In this document: piece after piece, positions 54,901 to 64,000 of the stretch | How positions within the stretch are numbered: the first letter of the stretch is position 1 | Layout: every line of letters begins with the position of its first letter | Source: Cinnamomum chago | Lineage: Eukaryota > Streptophyta > Magnoliopsida > Laurales > Lauraceae | Length of the DNA: 64,000 nucleotides | Reading direction: 5' to 3' | Assembly (NCBI GenBank): GCA_038049695.1 | Contig: CP142451.1 | Coordinates: 124,097,501 to 124,161,500, forward strand | The notes under the pieces: generated by a model | The model's input: only the letters and a program-made list of their open reading frames with translations | Databases searched by the model: none | Told to the model about the DNA's origin: nothing | Made by a program: the position numbers and the translations under genes

Positions 54901-55239
54901 AACACTCTTGAAATCTACTCCTGTCCTGGATTGGCATCTCTGCCTAATGGGTTGGGGCAGATCCCAGCGCTACAAACTATCTGTGTCGACGGTTGTTCTG
55001 AACTGCGCTCTCTGTTTGATGGGTTTGAACGACTCAAATCGCTCCATCGACTCAAAATCATTGACTGCCCCAACTTGAGGCCTTTACCAAACGGCCTGCA
55101 ACACCTCACTGCACTTGAAGAGCTAAGTATCTCCAAGTGTCCACTTGTAACGGAGCGGCTGGAGAAGGAGAAAGGAGAGGACTGGTGCAACATATCCCAC
55201 ATCCCATCCATTTGGATTGATAACGAAAGGATTCAATAA
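51985..55239 (+). CDS. CC-NBS-LRR disease resistance protein (RGA-like), copy B
   Basis: Paralogue of the gene at 1348; 1084 residues, one exon, no break. The start is placed at the ATG of MAGALVTVVV, matching copy A; an in-frame ATG at 51,964 exists only because of base changes in the leader. Domains: Rx-type CC (1-133), NB-ARC with P-loop GMGGLGKTT (208-216, Lys214), kinase-2 LLVLDDVW, GVPLA, RNBS-D CFSFCSLFPKDYEL and MHD (500-502), then LRRs to the end. The CC contains a tandem duplication of KAEVGQFV, from a 24-bp repeat at 52,036-52,083, absent in copy A. The first CC third is nearly identical to copy A, while part of the NB-ARC and the LRRs differ strongly. Function inferred: intracellular recognition of a pathogen effector. 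Confidence 0.95.
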   Translation: MAGALVTVVVEGLCAIAKAEVGQFVKAEVGQFVGVKKELENLSSTFMAIQAVLEDAERQQVTKKVVRDWLGKLKDVAYEMEDILDEWKMEAHRSHGDKDDTRKRKRSWFPNLSLFSEQTTFRQDIARGIREIAERLDQISKEKEAFKFNEVSKREVDDMPNMNERETSSLIDESEIFGRDAIKEEIVSELVSETTKEKRPFSVVSIGGMGGLGKTTLAQLVFNDETIMNHFEKRIWVCVSEDYDVNKILTIVIQSMGGSTDEILDYNNLQQRLNALAGKNRFLLVLDDVWEGIPWEELKVALKDAALGSRIMVTTRSRTVADVMETTRHHDVGILSDLDCWKLFTSRAFGGRNEEEWQQELIEVGKQIVRRCKGVPLAIRTVGSLLHLKRTKVDWQKVLESETWEWKSHERVDILPSLLLSYYHLPIHLKQCFSFCSLFPKDYELEKDELVKLWMAHGFIKSEGEEIKENGETYFDELLTRSLLQDAEKDKEGNIVRCKMHDLVHDLARFVTTGDYCIMEIGNQDLPSVNSHHLSLLVDNDVSSIPSPLCSAKRLRTLLLFGSSTIEEVPHSLFNHLKSLRTLDLRRTKIENLPSSLGKLKHLRYLDLSGLNITELPESVTDLCNLQTLKLNRCKSLFLLPSGMSKMVKLQHLEIDVTDDLAVLPSGLGMLSSLRTLSKFPVGDEKNGGCNIRELRNLNHLRGKLQIQNLEKLIINPDEAREAELDQKCHLQELVLECNKKTEEEWGMLGEVEMEKMERVFEGLRPPHSNLKLLSIENYAGSKFPSWLEDAEFSSLGTVQLRNCKKCRSLPGLGKLPSLEELTLYDADEIEVVGGDFYGNGNEGGGKGRAFPELKKLHFRSMPNWEEWKLTKEDEEVMPSLDELYVYDCNKLKALPNCLPNTLRRVQITDCSEVIWAPDNPLPLLEDLVLEGDVRGILGKPLPCLPALKKIAISQTSIESLPSDGWGLLESLNTLEIYSCPGLASLPNGLGQIPALQTICVDGCSELRSLFDGFERLKSLHRLKIIDCPNLRPLPNGLQHLTALEELSISKCPLVTERLEKEKGEDWCNISHIPSIWIDNERIQ

Positions 55240-55240
55240 G

Positions 55241-55334
55241 GTATGGGTTACGATTGACAACTCCATCTCTCTCTATCTATAAATATAAAATATGGAGATA
55301 TATTTTGTATGCATTTTCCCCTTTTCTTTTGCAG
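55241..55334 (+). other. 3'UTR intron of CNL-B
   Basis: The donor GTATGG begins one base after the stop; the acceptor TTTTCTTTTGCAG ends at 55,334. Both sites match copy A. Confidence 0.65.
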
Positions 55335-56568
55335 TATTCAGAATTGCTGATGGTCAAGGATGAGCAGAAGAAATGGGTACATGAACAGCAGCAGCTTCAA
55401 GCCTTTGAAAGCTTCTTCTCGACAACTAGTTGTTCGACTCAGTTCTATTACCAGCCCTTTTTTCATATATTCTCTTATTTTTTTTCATTAGCTTCGAAAT
55501 GGACATGTATTATATAGTTGAATTTAATTTCTGGCCCCTTAGTCTCATGTCTCGACAGTTTATTTATTCAGATGTGTGCTGTACAAGCATGCCATATGAT
55601 GGTTGGCATGCACATATCCCATGTGGTAAATAATGGGCATGCATGTATCAAGTTGAACTATATATTGTGATTTAATTTCATCTTAGTTACCTGTGTTAGA
55701 ATTTATTCAACTGTTTCATCAGGTGGCCACTCATCAGACAGTTTTGTGTGTTTTGGAGGCAAGCCATGCGATGGTTCACTTGCACATATCCAACGTGGTA
55801 AATAATGGAAGTTCCATCTCCAGTCTCCAATTCAATGCATACAATTTATTCTAGTGATATATATGATGAGTATGGATGTAAAAATTCTCATCCTAGCCCA
55901 CTATCTAGTTTCAAAAAATGAGCCGAGTTCAAGTCGACTCAGACTTGAGAAATGGTGAATCAAATCACCTAGTTGGTGGATTCCCATGGTTTTTGGCTCT
56001 AGATGCACTTTTTTTTTTCTTTTTTCTTTTATTATTGGGAAAAGGCAGGAGGCTTTTGAGGACATTTTGCAATTATGCTAGAAGATCAAAATCATTTTTT
56101 TTTCAAAGATTCAAGCATTTGAATATCAGTTGTACTTTTCATCCAACTGAATAAAATGTATAAATGTAGGTGTTTATAATAACTTTAAGTTCAAATGATT
56201 TAGACAAGGAAACCCCCATGGGAGATTGCCAGCACAGGGTAGTCTGTTACTTGAAGCTCTGATCAAAAGAATCAATTTTTGGGTCCTATAACTTGGCACA
56301 CTTGTCCTGGTTAAATACAGGAAGACTGTTGATCTGTGTGGAGGGGGGCAGGGGCACCATGGGAATGGTGAGGTTTGTTTGCTTTGCTCTTACTTTATTA
56401 ATATCTGAATTTCAAATTTGTACTCATTTGTTTACTTTTGAAGAGGTTGGAAATGATTATAAGTCACCTGAAAGTTTGACGAGTTTTTACAATGGGAATT
56501 GTTTGGCCAATGGGAAAAATATTGCTTCTAAATTATTCAAGCAGACAAGGTGCTAGCAATTCGCAAAC

Positions 56569-57130
56569 ATGGTCGAGTCCGCGTCCATTTTTAGAGCCCT
56601 CGGTTGGTTTTGTTGTGAGTCTGCTTCAAACAGTAAAACTTTGTTCTGTGATCTTCTTTATATTTTTAATGGAAAATATGCCATGTCTATGCAATCTAAC
56701 TTTTTCTTCTCTAGTCATGCTTTCTTATTCAGATGCAGGGGAGAAAACAATCAAAGCGGGAGAAACCCATTTGCGCTGAAGTCCATCAAAGGGGATGGTT
56801 TCTCTAAAATACGTCTATTCTCTGATGCATTGGAGGTTGTTAAGGCCATCAAAGGCTATGGAGATTGTTCTATCCATTTCTATATTGTGGATATATTAGC
56901 CATGGAAGTTGTTTTGAAAGTTACTATGTCTCTCGTATTCCCAAGAACTTTACCATGCTGTGGTTTCTTTCTTCTGCTGCCTTTTTAAAAAAAAAAAATA
57001 TTATGAACTGAAAGGATTAGATATCTTGACATTACACTTGTATTCATTTACTCAATCTTTACAGAGTAACCATCCTGCGGGTAAATCTGCTGCTGATGGA
57101 ATATATGTGAAACAGTTTTATCTGAAGTAA
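56569..57130 (+). pseudogene. RNase H-like remnant, copy B
   Basis: Partner of 5924-6482. The first part is open for 139 codons and contains LFSDALEVVKAIKGYGDCSI; the second exon from about 57,065 reads SNHPAGKSAADGIYVK. Substitutions relative to copy A change many residues, giving no sign of strong protein constraint. Confidence 0.4.
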
Positions 57131-58570
57131 GAAATGCTGTAGTCGAGATTGGTAATGATCCTGAATATGTAAGTTCTTTTATTGGGACAGGAGGCCCATG
57201 TTGCACGGTTACTGCTTTCTAGAGTTGGACTTGCTTCAGATCTTTGGTTATCTATTCTACTTCTGGATGATCAGCTGTCTTGGTTTTACTAAGGGCTGCT
57301 TAATGAAATTTGACATAAAGAACCTAACCATCATCACATAGTTATCTTTTGCTTTTAAAAAGAAGATGTTATATATTAGACAGAAATAAAAAATTACAAG
57401 TTTTGGGTCTATTTATCTTATTACACATCTGCATATGTGTTTATCTGAAACTATTGCTAGTTGGAGCATGGGCTTGATGTGGGCTATGTTGGATCAGCCT
57501 GAAACCAACATACTTATCTTTTATTTATGCATTTTTTAAATTAAGCGTAAATCATGATCATTGAAGCCTTATATATCCAATCTATCAAAATTAGCTTTGT
57601 AAGTTTTACTTTTCCTTTGAGCCCTGTTTACAGCGATATTTTTTTAGCAACTCCACAAGCTATCATGACTTTTCTCACTATTTCATTTAATGCCTTTACT
57701 GTTCTCCACCTTTTCCTAATTTCTTGAACATATAATTCAATACGCCTTATGTGTACTATTTTGGTATTCTATTTGCGTGCCTGAAATATTTCTAATGATG
57801 TTGCTTGATATTCTCTTCAATTGGAACTTCATGTAAGTTTCCTATGTTTCTTTTCCTCATTTGACCCTTTCTTATACCTCCACACATCCCTCTTACCATG
57901 TGCATCTCTCAACATGTACTTATGACTTCTTCACAACATTCAGCTTCATATGAGGTAGCAGGTTTAAGTGTTTCTTGTAAAGATGGCCATTAAAACAAAG
58001 TAGTACTTGCTGATCACATAAGTCGTCCACTAGCTTGTCTCCACTTTGCCCACATAAAACTGATCTTGTTTGCTATATTTAAGACCATCCGTGTTGCTCA
58101 ATCGTTGCTCCCAAATGCCAAGATTTTTCATGTCCTTGCACTAAATTATTTCGGTTTTCACTTACTGATCTTCTTTACTCTCAAATCTGCTAAACCTGCT
58201 CATTACTTGTATTCTAGTTTTGAACTTCTATTTTCAGCCCATTTGACTCAAATCTTCTTTGAAGTTGTAAGTTATCATTTGCTTGCATTCTTGTCTACCA
58301 AATGAGTACAACATCAACTATGAACAATATGTAGACACAAAGGCATTACTTTTTGATTATCTGTTTTATGGTGTTTATAACCAAGGTCAATAGGTGGGGC
58401 TCAAAAGCTTACCCTAGGTGTCATCCGACTCCCACTGGGCTCTTAGGTGTCTCTCCACCCAGTTCTCACAGTCACACTTGTTCCCATCCCATTTTGAATT
58501 TTTTTCATTTTCTTTGTTTTGTTTTGTTTTGTTCTGTTTTGTTTTGTTTTGTTTTTTTTTTTTTTTGTAG

Positions 58571-59236
58571 GATTGGATATTTAGAAGTAGGCTCATCAAT
58601 GAAGTTTTTGTTACCAATAAAGAGGGCCCAGACCCTGCCGTCATCAGCCTTAATCAGGACCAGGCATGTGCTGATTATGTGCCTCAATAGAAGATGTTGT
58701 ATTGGCCAAGGCCAAGCACAGGGCTACTACGCTTAGGATCTTGATGTGCCAGTTAGGCACTTTGACAGACATAGATATTGCCTTGTATATTTGATTTACT
58801 TTTTTCCCCTGAATGTTGACAACAATCTAAAATTCTTGCTATTAGGCTTCCGAAGAAAGAATCCTGCTACCTTCATGATGGCCAATATTGCAGATATTCA
58901 CCCAGAATTGGTGAACCCAGATGCTATTGAGTTGGTTTCTCATATCAGAAGGGAATATACCACTAAGCTTGACCAGGTCTGAGTTTGTTGCTGTGTTAAT
59001 ATGATCTTTCTGTTATGCTCTGTGCCAATATTATATTTTATAGCATCCATTGTAAACAGCTCTAGTTAGTGGTACTTGACTATTTTACTGGCAGTCTCGG
59101 GAGCGTGCTTGGAAACTCCATGCAGACTTAGATGTCGAAGAGCAGTGCCGCCAAGAACTTGGTAGAAATTTGAGGGAGATTCTTTAGGATCTGAAGACTT
59201 CTGAAATGCAAAAATCTCAATCAAGAATAAATTAAG
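58571..59236 (+). pseudogene. Unidentified multi-exon gene remnant, copy B
   Basis: Intact arrangement of the blocks split by copia in copy A. Block 1 starts at 58,571 after a T-rich acceptor. Block 2 is 58,846-58,976 between TAG and GT. Block 3 is 59,095-59,236 (SRERAWKLHADLDVEEQCRQ...), ending at a GTAAAT donor. Blocks 2 and 3 join in phase. A single TAG interrupts block 3 after LGRNLREIL. Later conserved pieces (60,265-60,560 and 60,643-60,873, with ...EDPHLSGLVVATLVKANQ) may be further exons. Family not recognised. Confidence 0.4.
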
Positions 59237-59705
59237 GTAAATTAGATCTTCATCTTTTTTCTTCTTCATCTTAGCGTTACTGATATGGGATGCGTTAGAA
59301 AGGTAAGCTAGATATGTTTGTATAATCACTACTCTGCTTTTGGGTCATGTTGTAGTGGAAGGTTGAGCATTTCGTGTTTTCTACTGCAAAATATTGGAAT
59401 ATTGGGCTATTCAGGTCTGTTTGTGTGCAATATTTGATGGACCTTGGCATCATTTTTTTTTTTTTTAGCGGCTCTGCAATTTGGAGAGGCCACCAAATGA
59501 TTAAGGTTGGTGACTTGGTGTTCAGAACAGTGTGTTCCCACTAGATCCTCTTCTGTCTGTACAACACCTCACTTCCTTGCTCACCAATAAGAAGATTGTT
59601 TTCATTAAAGAATCTAGAAAAATAATTTTATCTTTAAATCAAAAGACTCTATTAAGATATAAGTACAGATGATGGGCCTGTAAAAGTTGTCAATGGAGAG
59701 TTTCT

Positions 59706-60118
59706 TTTTTTTTTTTTTTTTTGAAGAAGTAACAATGATGTATATTAAAAGGAGAATTTAGAACAATGAAGAGCACTGAAACACAGAGACAAAGTTATGC
59801 TGGTATAAGAGATGTACCAGGCACCACCTTTGACACCTATCCAATGGCAGCACTTAAATTACAAACAAGATCAATCCCTTGTTTAGCTAAAGTGTCTGCC
59901 ATGCCATTAGCAGACCTACTAACATGCTGAAAAAAAAAACACAAGACTCCAATGAAAGTTGTTTAATCTCATTAAAACAGAACTGCATTTTCCACGGGCC
60001 TTTGAAAGCTTTTGCCCAAGATACGGCATTGAAAGAATCACTTTCTATGATGAGGCTAACTTTGAATGAGAGACAGTGCGAAGAGCTTCCAAAATGGCCA
60101 AGGCTTCTGCTTCATTAA
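59706..60118 (-). mobile_element. 5'-truncated LINE with RNase H fragment, copy B
   Basis: Partner of 14,400-14,804 with the same 15-bp duplication CAATGGAGAGTTTCT (59,691-59,705; 60,119-60,133) and a longer poly-T. It shows that the insertion is older than the segmental duplication. Confidence 0.9.
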
Positions 60119-60133
60119 CAATGGAGAGTTTCT

Positions 60134-62530
60134 CTATTGTTCTCTATGGAGTCAAATGAAGTACTTGCTTGGTCTTACAAACTGAACATGTTATCTGCAC
60201 ATGTTTTGCTATCCAAAACTTCTTATGAAATGCCCAGTGTGGATGGCAGTCTCTATTCAATCAGATGGCTAGACCATTAAAGAAAAACTCTAGTTCACCA
60301 AATAGCCAATTTGAAATATTGGTTAATGGTTATCATATGATGAACCTACTGTTTGTAGCCACCAATCCTGAACCTTTGATCTTATGGAGTACCTTTGAGG
60401 AGATAATGATGGAGGTCAAAGGGAAGATGTGTCCCCTCCTTTTGATGTTTGTCTTGATTGAAAAAAAAATAGATGTTTGTCTTGGTTTGGCTTTATTTAC
60501 TGGATCTATTTTTGAAATATTACCAAATACTGCAATTTTGGGTTTGCCAGTTGCTTTTATTTGTTGACTATACATTAACGAAGAACTGAACTAAACTATG
60601 GCGCTAGATTAGCATAGAACAAAGAAAGATGTCATAAAGCATTTGAGAGAAGAAGCAATGAATAATTTTGATGAGTGTGTAATGTATCCATATCTATATT
60701 TTGATAGTTCTGATTTCTCAGCAGCAGAGGATCCACATTTATCTGGATTAGTCGTTGCTACTCTAGTGAAAGCCAATCAGATTTCTCCTTGCAAAAGTTC
60801 AAGTGCTTCAACCACCTATTGCTCTGATTATCATCTTAACCATAACAAGGTTGGTGTATTTGACATAAACTGATTTCCTCTTGCCTCTTGTTTTAATAGC
60901 TTCAAGGCTGGTCCACCTGTCTAGATCAGCTATTTGGGCTAAGCAGAACTTATTTGAACCTTAGTCCAAATGTATAAAAGCATTCATTTTTCTAATCTTT
61001 TGGGATCATTATTGATCTTTATTTCATTGTCATGCTGATAGGATTCTAAATTTATAAGAATTAAGCTCACTGCTCAATAATGAAGATTTCATTCTGACCG
61101 CCAAAGCAATAGCAAGGGGCACCAGTCAGATGCATACAATCTGTGAACAAGAAAATCTTTCAGGTTCTAGTCTAGGGGGAGTTTTTCAAGCAAAGACTTT
61201 ACACTAAAAGGAGAACCTAAAGTGTGAGCCTTGCTGCAAGGAGGATTTATAGCTTCACTTCAAATTTGTGTAGTATGATACTCGTTGAGGTGATGCCTGA
61301 TATATACAAATCATGGTGCGGTTCTAGAATCTCAAAGACCAATGTAGAGGTTGATCAAAGTGCATCATTCGAGGTTCATCGAAGTGCATCATTCGTGTTT
61401 CAGCCGAATGTGGTGTTATTTTTGTAGCCTGTGAGTGATTTGTATATGGACATGACCCTCTTTTTCATTTTTAAAAAACTTGTTCTATGGTTCCTGCTTT
61501 TTGCTTAATTATGCAAGTTTCCTTTGAGGTTTAGCAATTTGTTGTTTTTGTTAAAATTACATTAACCAAGGTTAAAATGCTGGTCTTATGCCTCTATCCA
61601 TCCCCATTGGATCATTGGATGCAAGAATGCTTGGGCAAAAGCTCTTTTGAGAATCTGTTTAAACTAATAATATGCAGTGTTTCCAATTTTGACAGTGAGA
61701 ATGTGCGGTTTTTATTTGCATAAAAATCAGTATGCAGCCTTGAGTGGTTTTGTGCACATGGTTCTTGTTGTGCCTTACTGGTTGACACATTCTCATAATC
61801 TTTCGGGGTAGATTTAAAAGAGAAGACCGAAAGAAAATAATGCCAGACAGCTTAAACTACATTAGTTGGAGGCTCCAGAATTTTCGATAATTTGTTTTTA
61901 AAGAAAATTTTCTGACTACCATTGGCACCGAGAGGTAAGTTATGAAGTTGATCATTAAAAGAGAGAGTAAATATGATTGTTTTGGTAATTCAAACCTGCA
62001 CTACCTAAGATGCCAACAATTCATTTTACTGCAGCTCAAACCAAGCAACCCTGCCTTCCCCCTGGAAGTCTAGATACCCCTTCCTAATAGGCCTACGATT
62101 CTAAATGGTTTTATTATAATTACACACCATCATTATTTCTGGCCGATTTCACCTATAATTTTGGTTAAAACTTTCAATGCAGGGAATCAATTCAACAATT
62201 GAGGTAATTCATACATCCATATAGTCAGGGAGAGAAGGGGTAAACTGATTGAAGGTGGAACCCATGTAGGGACACACTGAGGATGCTTCGAATCTCATTT
62301 AACTATTTATTTATTTATTTGTTTTGCTTGAAAAAAGAGAGAATAACATTAAAACCGTTTAAGGTCTTACACAAAACAAAAACCAAAATTACAGATTAAA
62401 GTTCACTCGAGGGAATATGGTTGTAAACTGCACATCTGTAAATATTAAGAATACTGAGTCTTGCAGTATCGAACTGAAACTGGAATCAGGAAAACCAAAA
62501 TTGTTTGGGGGGGGGGGGGGGATCTTCATC
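60134..62530. other. Non-coding tail of copy B
   Basis: Matches 14,820-17,430. No gene recognised except the possible exon pieces noted for the gene remnant. A poly-G run of 15 (62,507-62,521) sits close to the duplication edge; copy A has seven G at the same place. Confidence 0.6.
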
Positions 62531-62792
62531 CTTTCTTTCCAACCCACTTCTTCTTTTCAAAAGGCAGGATCAAGCCACCAGAGAAGAAATCAAAAGATAT
62601 CTCACAATTTTCTTCTCAGCATATTGCATGTGGATGCTATGCAAGATGTACTACTCGAGTAAATGCAATCATACAATGAGCTTCTTCCCAGTAATCAGGT
62701 AAAGCTTTGACGTATGAGAGATTCTACTGTTTGTGACGTGAAGAATGATTATCATTTGGATTCCACCTCCCGCTGAAAACTGCCAATGCTTT

Positions 62793-62870
62793 TCAAATGG
62801 GAGGCTTCAGTGGGGCTCTCTTATCGGGCATGTGAGAAAAGATATCATCAGAACTAAAAAGGTCCAAATC
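62793..62870 (-). CDS. Possible terminal exon of a minus-strand gene
   Basis: Minus strand: the acceptor TTTCTTTCTTAACAG is followed at 62,870 by a 26-codon frame, DLDLFSSDDIFSHMPDKRAP..., ending at TGA (62,795-62,793). The composition is coding-like (acidic, then basic and Pro-rich). Upstream exons would lie at higher coordinates, perhaps near 62,950-63,010 (a frame with TQTASAKETLIVDAQDTF), but I could not connect the phases. Family unknown. Confidence 0.25.
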   Translation of the reverse strand, partial: DLDLFSSDDIFSHMPDKRAPLKPPI

Positions 62871-64000
62871 CTGTTAAGAAAGAAAACCTATTAGCCAATT
62901 GAACATAATAAGCATAAACAACCCCATACAACAAAAAGAGAACATAAATGTGTCTTGAGCATCAACGATGAGAGTCTCCTTGGCACTGGCAGTCTGTGTG
63001 GTTCCAGCTAGTGCTAGCAGCAATCCAATAATGCAGCCACAAAAAAAAAAAAGAGGAACCAAACCAAGACTAGAAATAAAATGATAAATCAATTTTACTT
63101 TGAAAGGTGCGCTATTGCAGGGCATTTAACCATGAAGGTTTCAAACTCAAGAAAATCAGCATTTTACTGTGTTGTACACTGGAATGTATTGTAGCAGTTT
63201 TTATACCTGTGAGGTGGGTCAAAGGCTATTTTCTGGCATTAGGTAACAGGCATATGCTTAAATGCCTAAAAGGATTACCCCTTGATCCAACCTAAACAAG
63301 AATTGCTCAAAACCCAAAATTCACAACTGGTTTACAAAAAAGATTTCTAATTTGGCCGAGTCAATCCCTTCACACATGCAACTCTCTATTCCGGTTTCTA
63401 GAAGTGAGCCCCCATGTTCATTTGTCCAAATTGTTGATATGATTGGACACACCATGCGCAGCCCCCATACACAAAAAAAAAAAAAAATGACCAGGATCAT
63501 TACCAATCAGTGGCCCAGAATTGGATAGCTAGGCTCTTCCTATCCGGGATATTTTCTGAGAATGGGCATCGTTATATCATTCAGTTTAGAGAACCTTATC
63601 CACTGCTCTACTCATACAAAGCTAAAAGCCTAATCAAACTATAAAAAATTTCATGCCAATTCATGTGTGAGTGGGGGCATGTAGAAGGATCACCCTATGG
63701 ATATGATATATGGCTGAAATAAGTGTGTGCTAGTAAAAGGGGGAAAGCATTATTTTTGAGCCGTTTGAATTTATGATAGGCCTTGCTATTGATTTAAATG
63801 GATGTGCACAGAAGATGTAGACTAGGAGGTCTAGACATCCCACCCACCTACATAGGCAATCTACGGCCACAGCACACGATCTCATGAATGGGTTTATTTC
63901 ACATACCATTTCACTAAAAGCAGTTCATGCACTAGTAACCACCTATGATCAATCTAACCTCAATGTTTAACTTTGGTTCCTAAAAAATGCATACCAATAA
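62871..64000. other. Unique flank without firm gene
   Basis: Outside the duplication. Short frames only; homopolymer A runs at 63,041 and 63,474. I see no domain, RNA gene or element. Confidence 0.4.

Larger units (their letters stand above)
35383..62530. repeat. Segmental duplication, copy B
   Basis: Same-strand partner of 1-17,430. It is interrupted by a Tat-type gypsy element (36,144-50,893) and a hAT-type element (51,201-51,748). Without insertions both copies are about 12 kb long. Homology ends near 62,530 after GATCTTCATCC. Copy B also has about 50 bp (62,408-62,459) absent from A. Confidence 0.95.

Overview
The window is plant nuclear DNA, from an angiosperm. The evidence is two CC-NBS-LRR disease-resistance genes, a Ty1/copia element with an initiator tRNA-Met primer site, a Tat-type Ty3/gypsy element with two RNase H domains, hAT and Mutator-like elements, and a plant tRNA-derived SINE. 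I cannot name the species from sequence alone. No rRNA, tRNA or CRISPR was seen. Almost everything outside the two resistance genes is transposon, duplicated DNA or decayed remnants.

Layout. (1) About 1-17,430 is copy A of a local direct segmental duplication; copy B is about 35,383-62,530. Each copy has a complete one-exon CNL gene (1348-4575 and 51,985-55,239), a 3'UTR intron just after the stop codon, an RNase H-like remnant, exons of an unidentified coiled-coil-like gene remnant, and a 5'-truncated LINE that was inserted before the duplication. (2) Copy A was then hit by a very young copia element (8309-13,707, TSD TTAAT). (3) Copy B was hit by a Tat-type gypsy element (36,144-50,893, TSD AGAAT). 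That element carries an antisense spliced gene and a nested 3.57-kb solo LTR (46,098-49,666, TSD AAGAC). Copy B also gained a 548-bp hAT-type element (51,201-51,748) about 150 bp upstream of the CNL-B TATA box. In each case the other copy preserves the empty site. (4) The spacer, 17,430-35,383, holds no convincing host gene. It has older diverged local duplications, a 140-bp Mutator-like hairpin MITE, a foldback element whose loop has a 178-codon open frame, a 2.7-kb hAT element with another TIR element nested inside, a SINE, a LINE tail and several simple repeats. (5) After 62,530 there is unique sequence with one possible terminal exon on the minus strand.

How it fits together. The only probable functional host genes are the two CNLs, intracellular immune receptors of the RGA type. 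They share promoter and leader but differ in the NB-ARC and LRR, in a small CC duplication, and in promoter-proximal transposon content. The nested insertions and paired empty sites give an order of events: LINE; segmental duplication; gypsy, solo LTR and hAT in B; copia in A (latest). The best candidates for something unusual are the antisense spliced gene with its own TATA box inside the gypsy element, the foldback element with an open frame in its loop, and the mosaic divergence of the CNL pair. I did not see a clearly new biological system.
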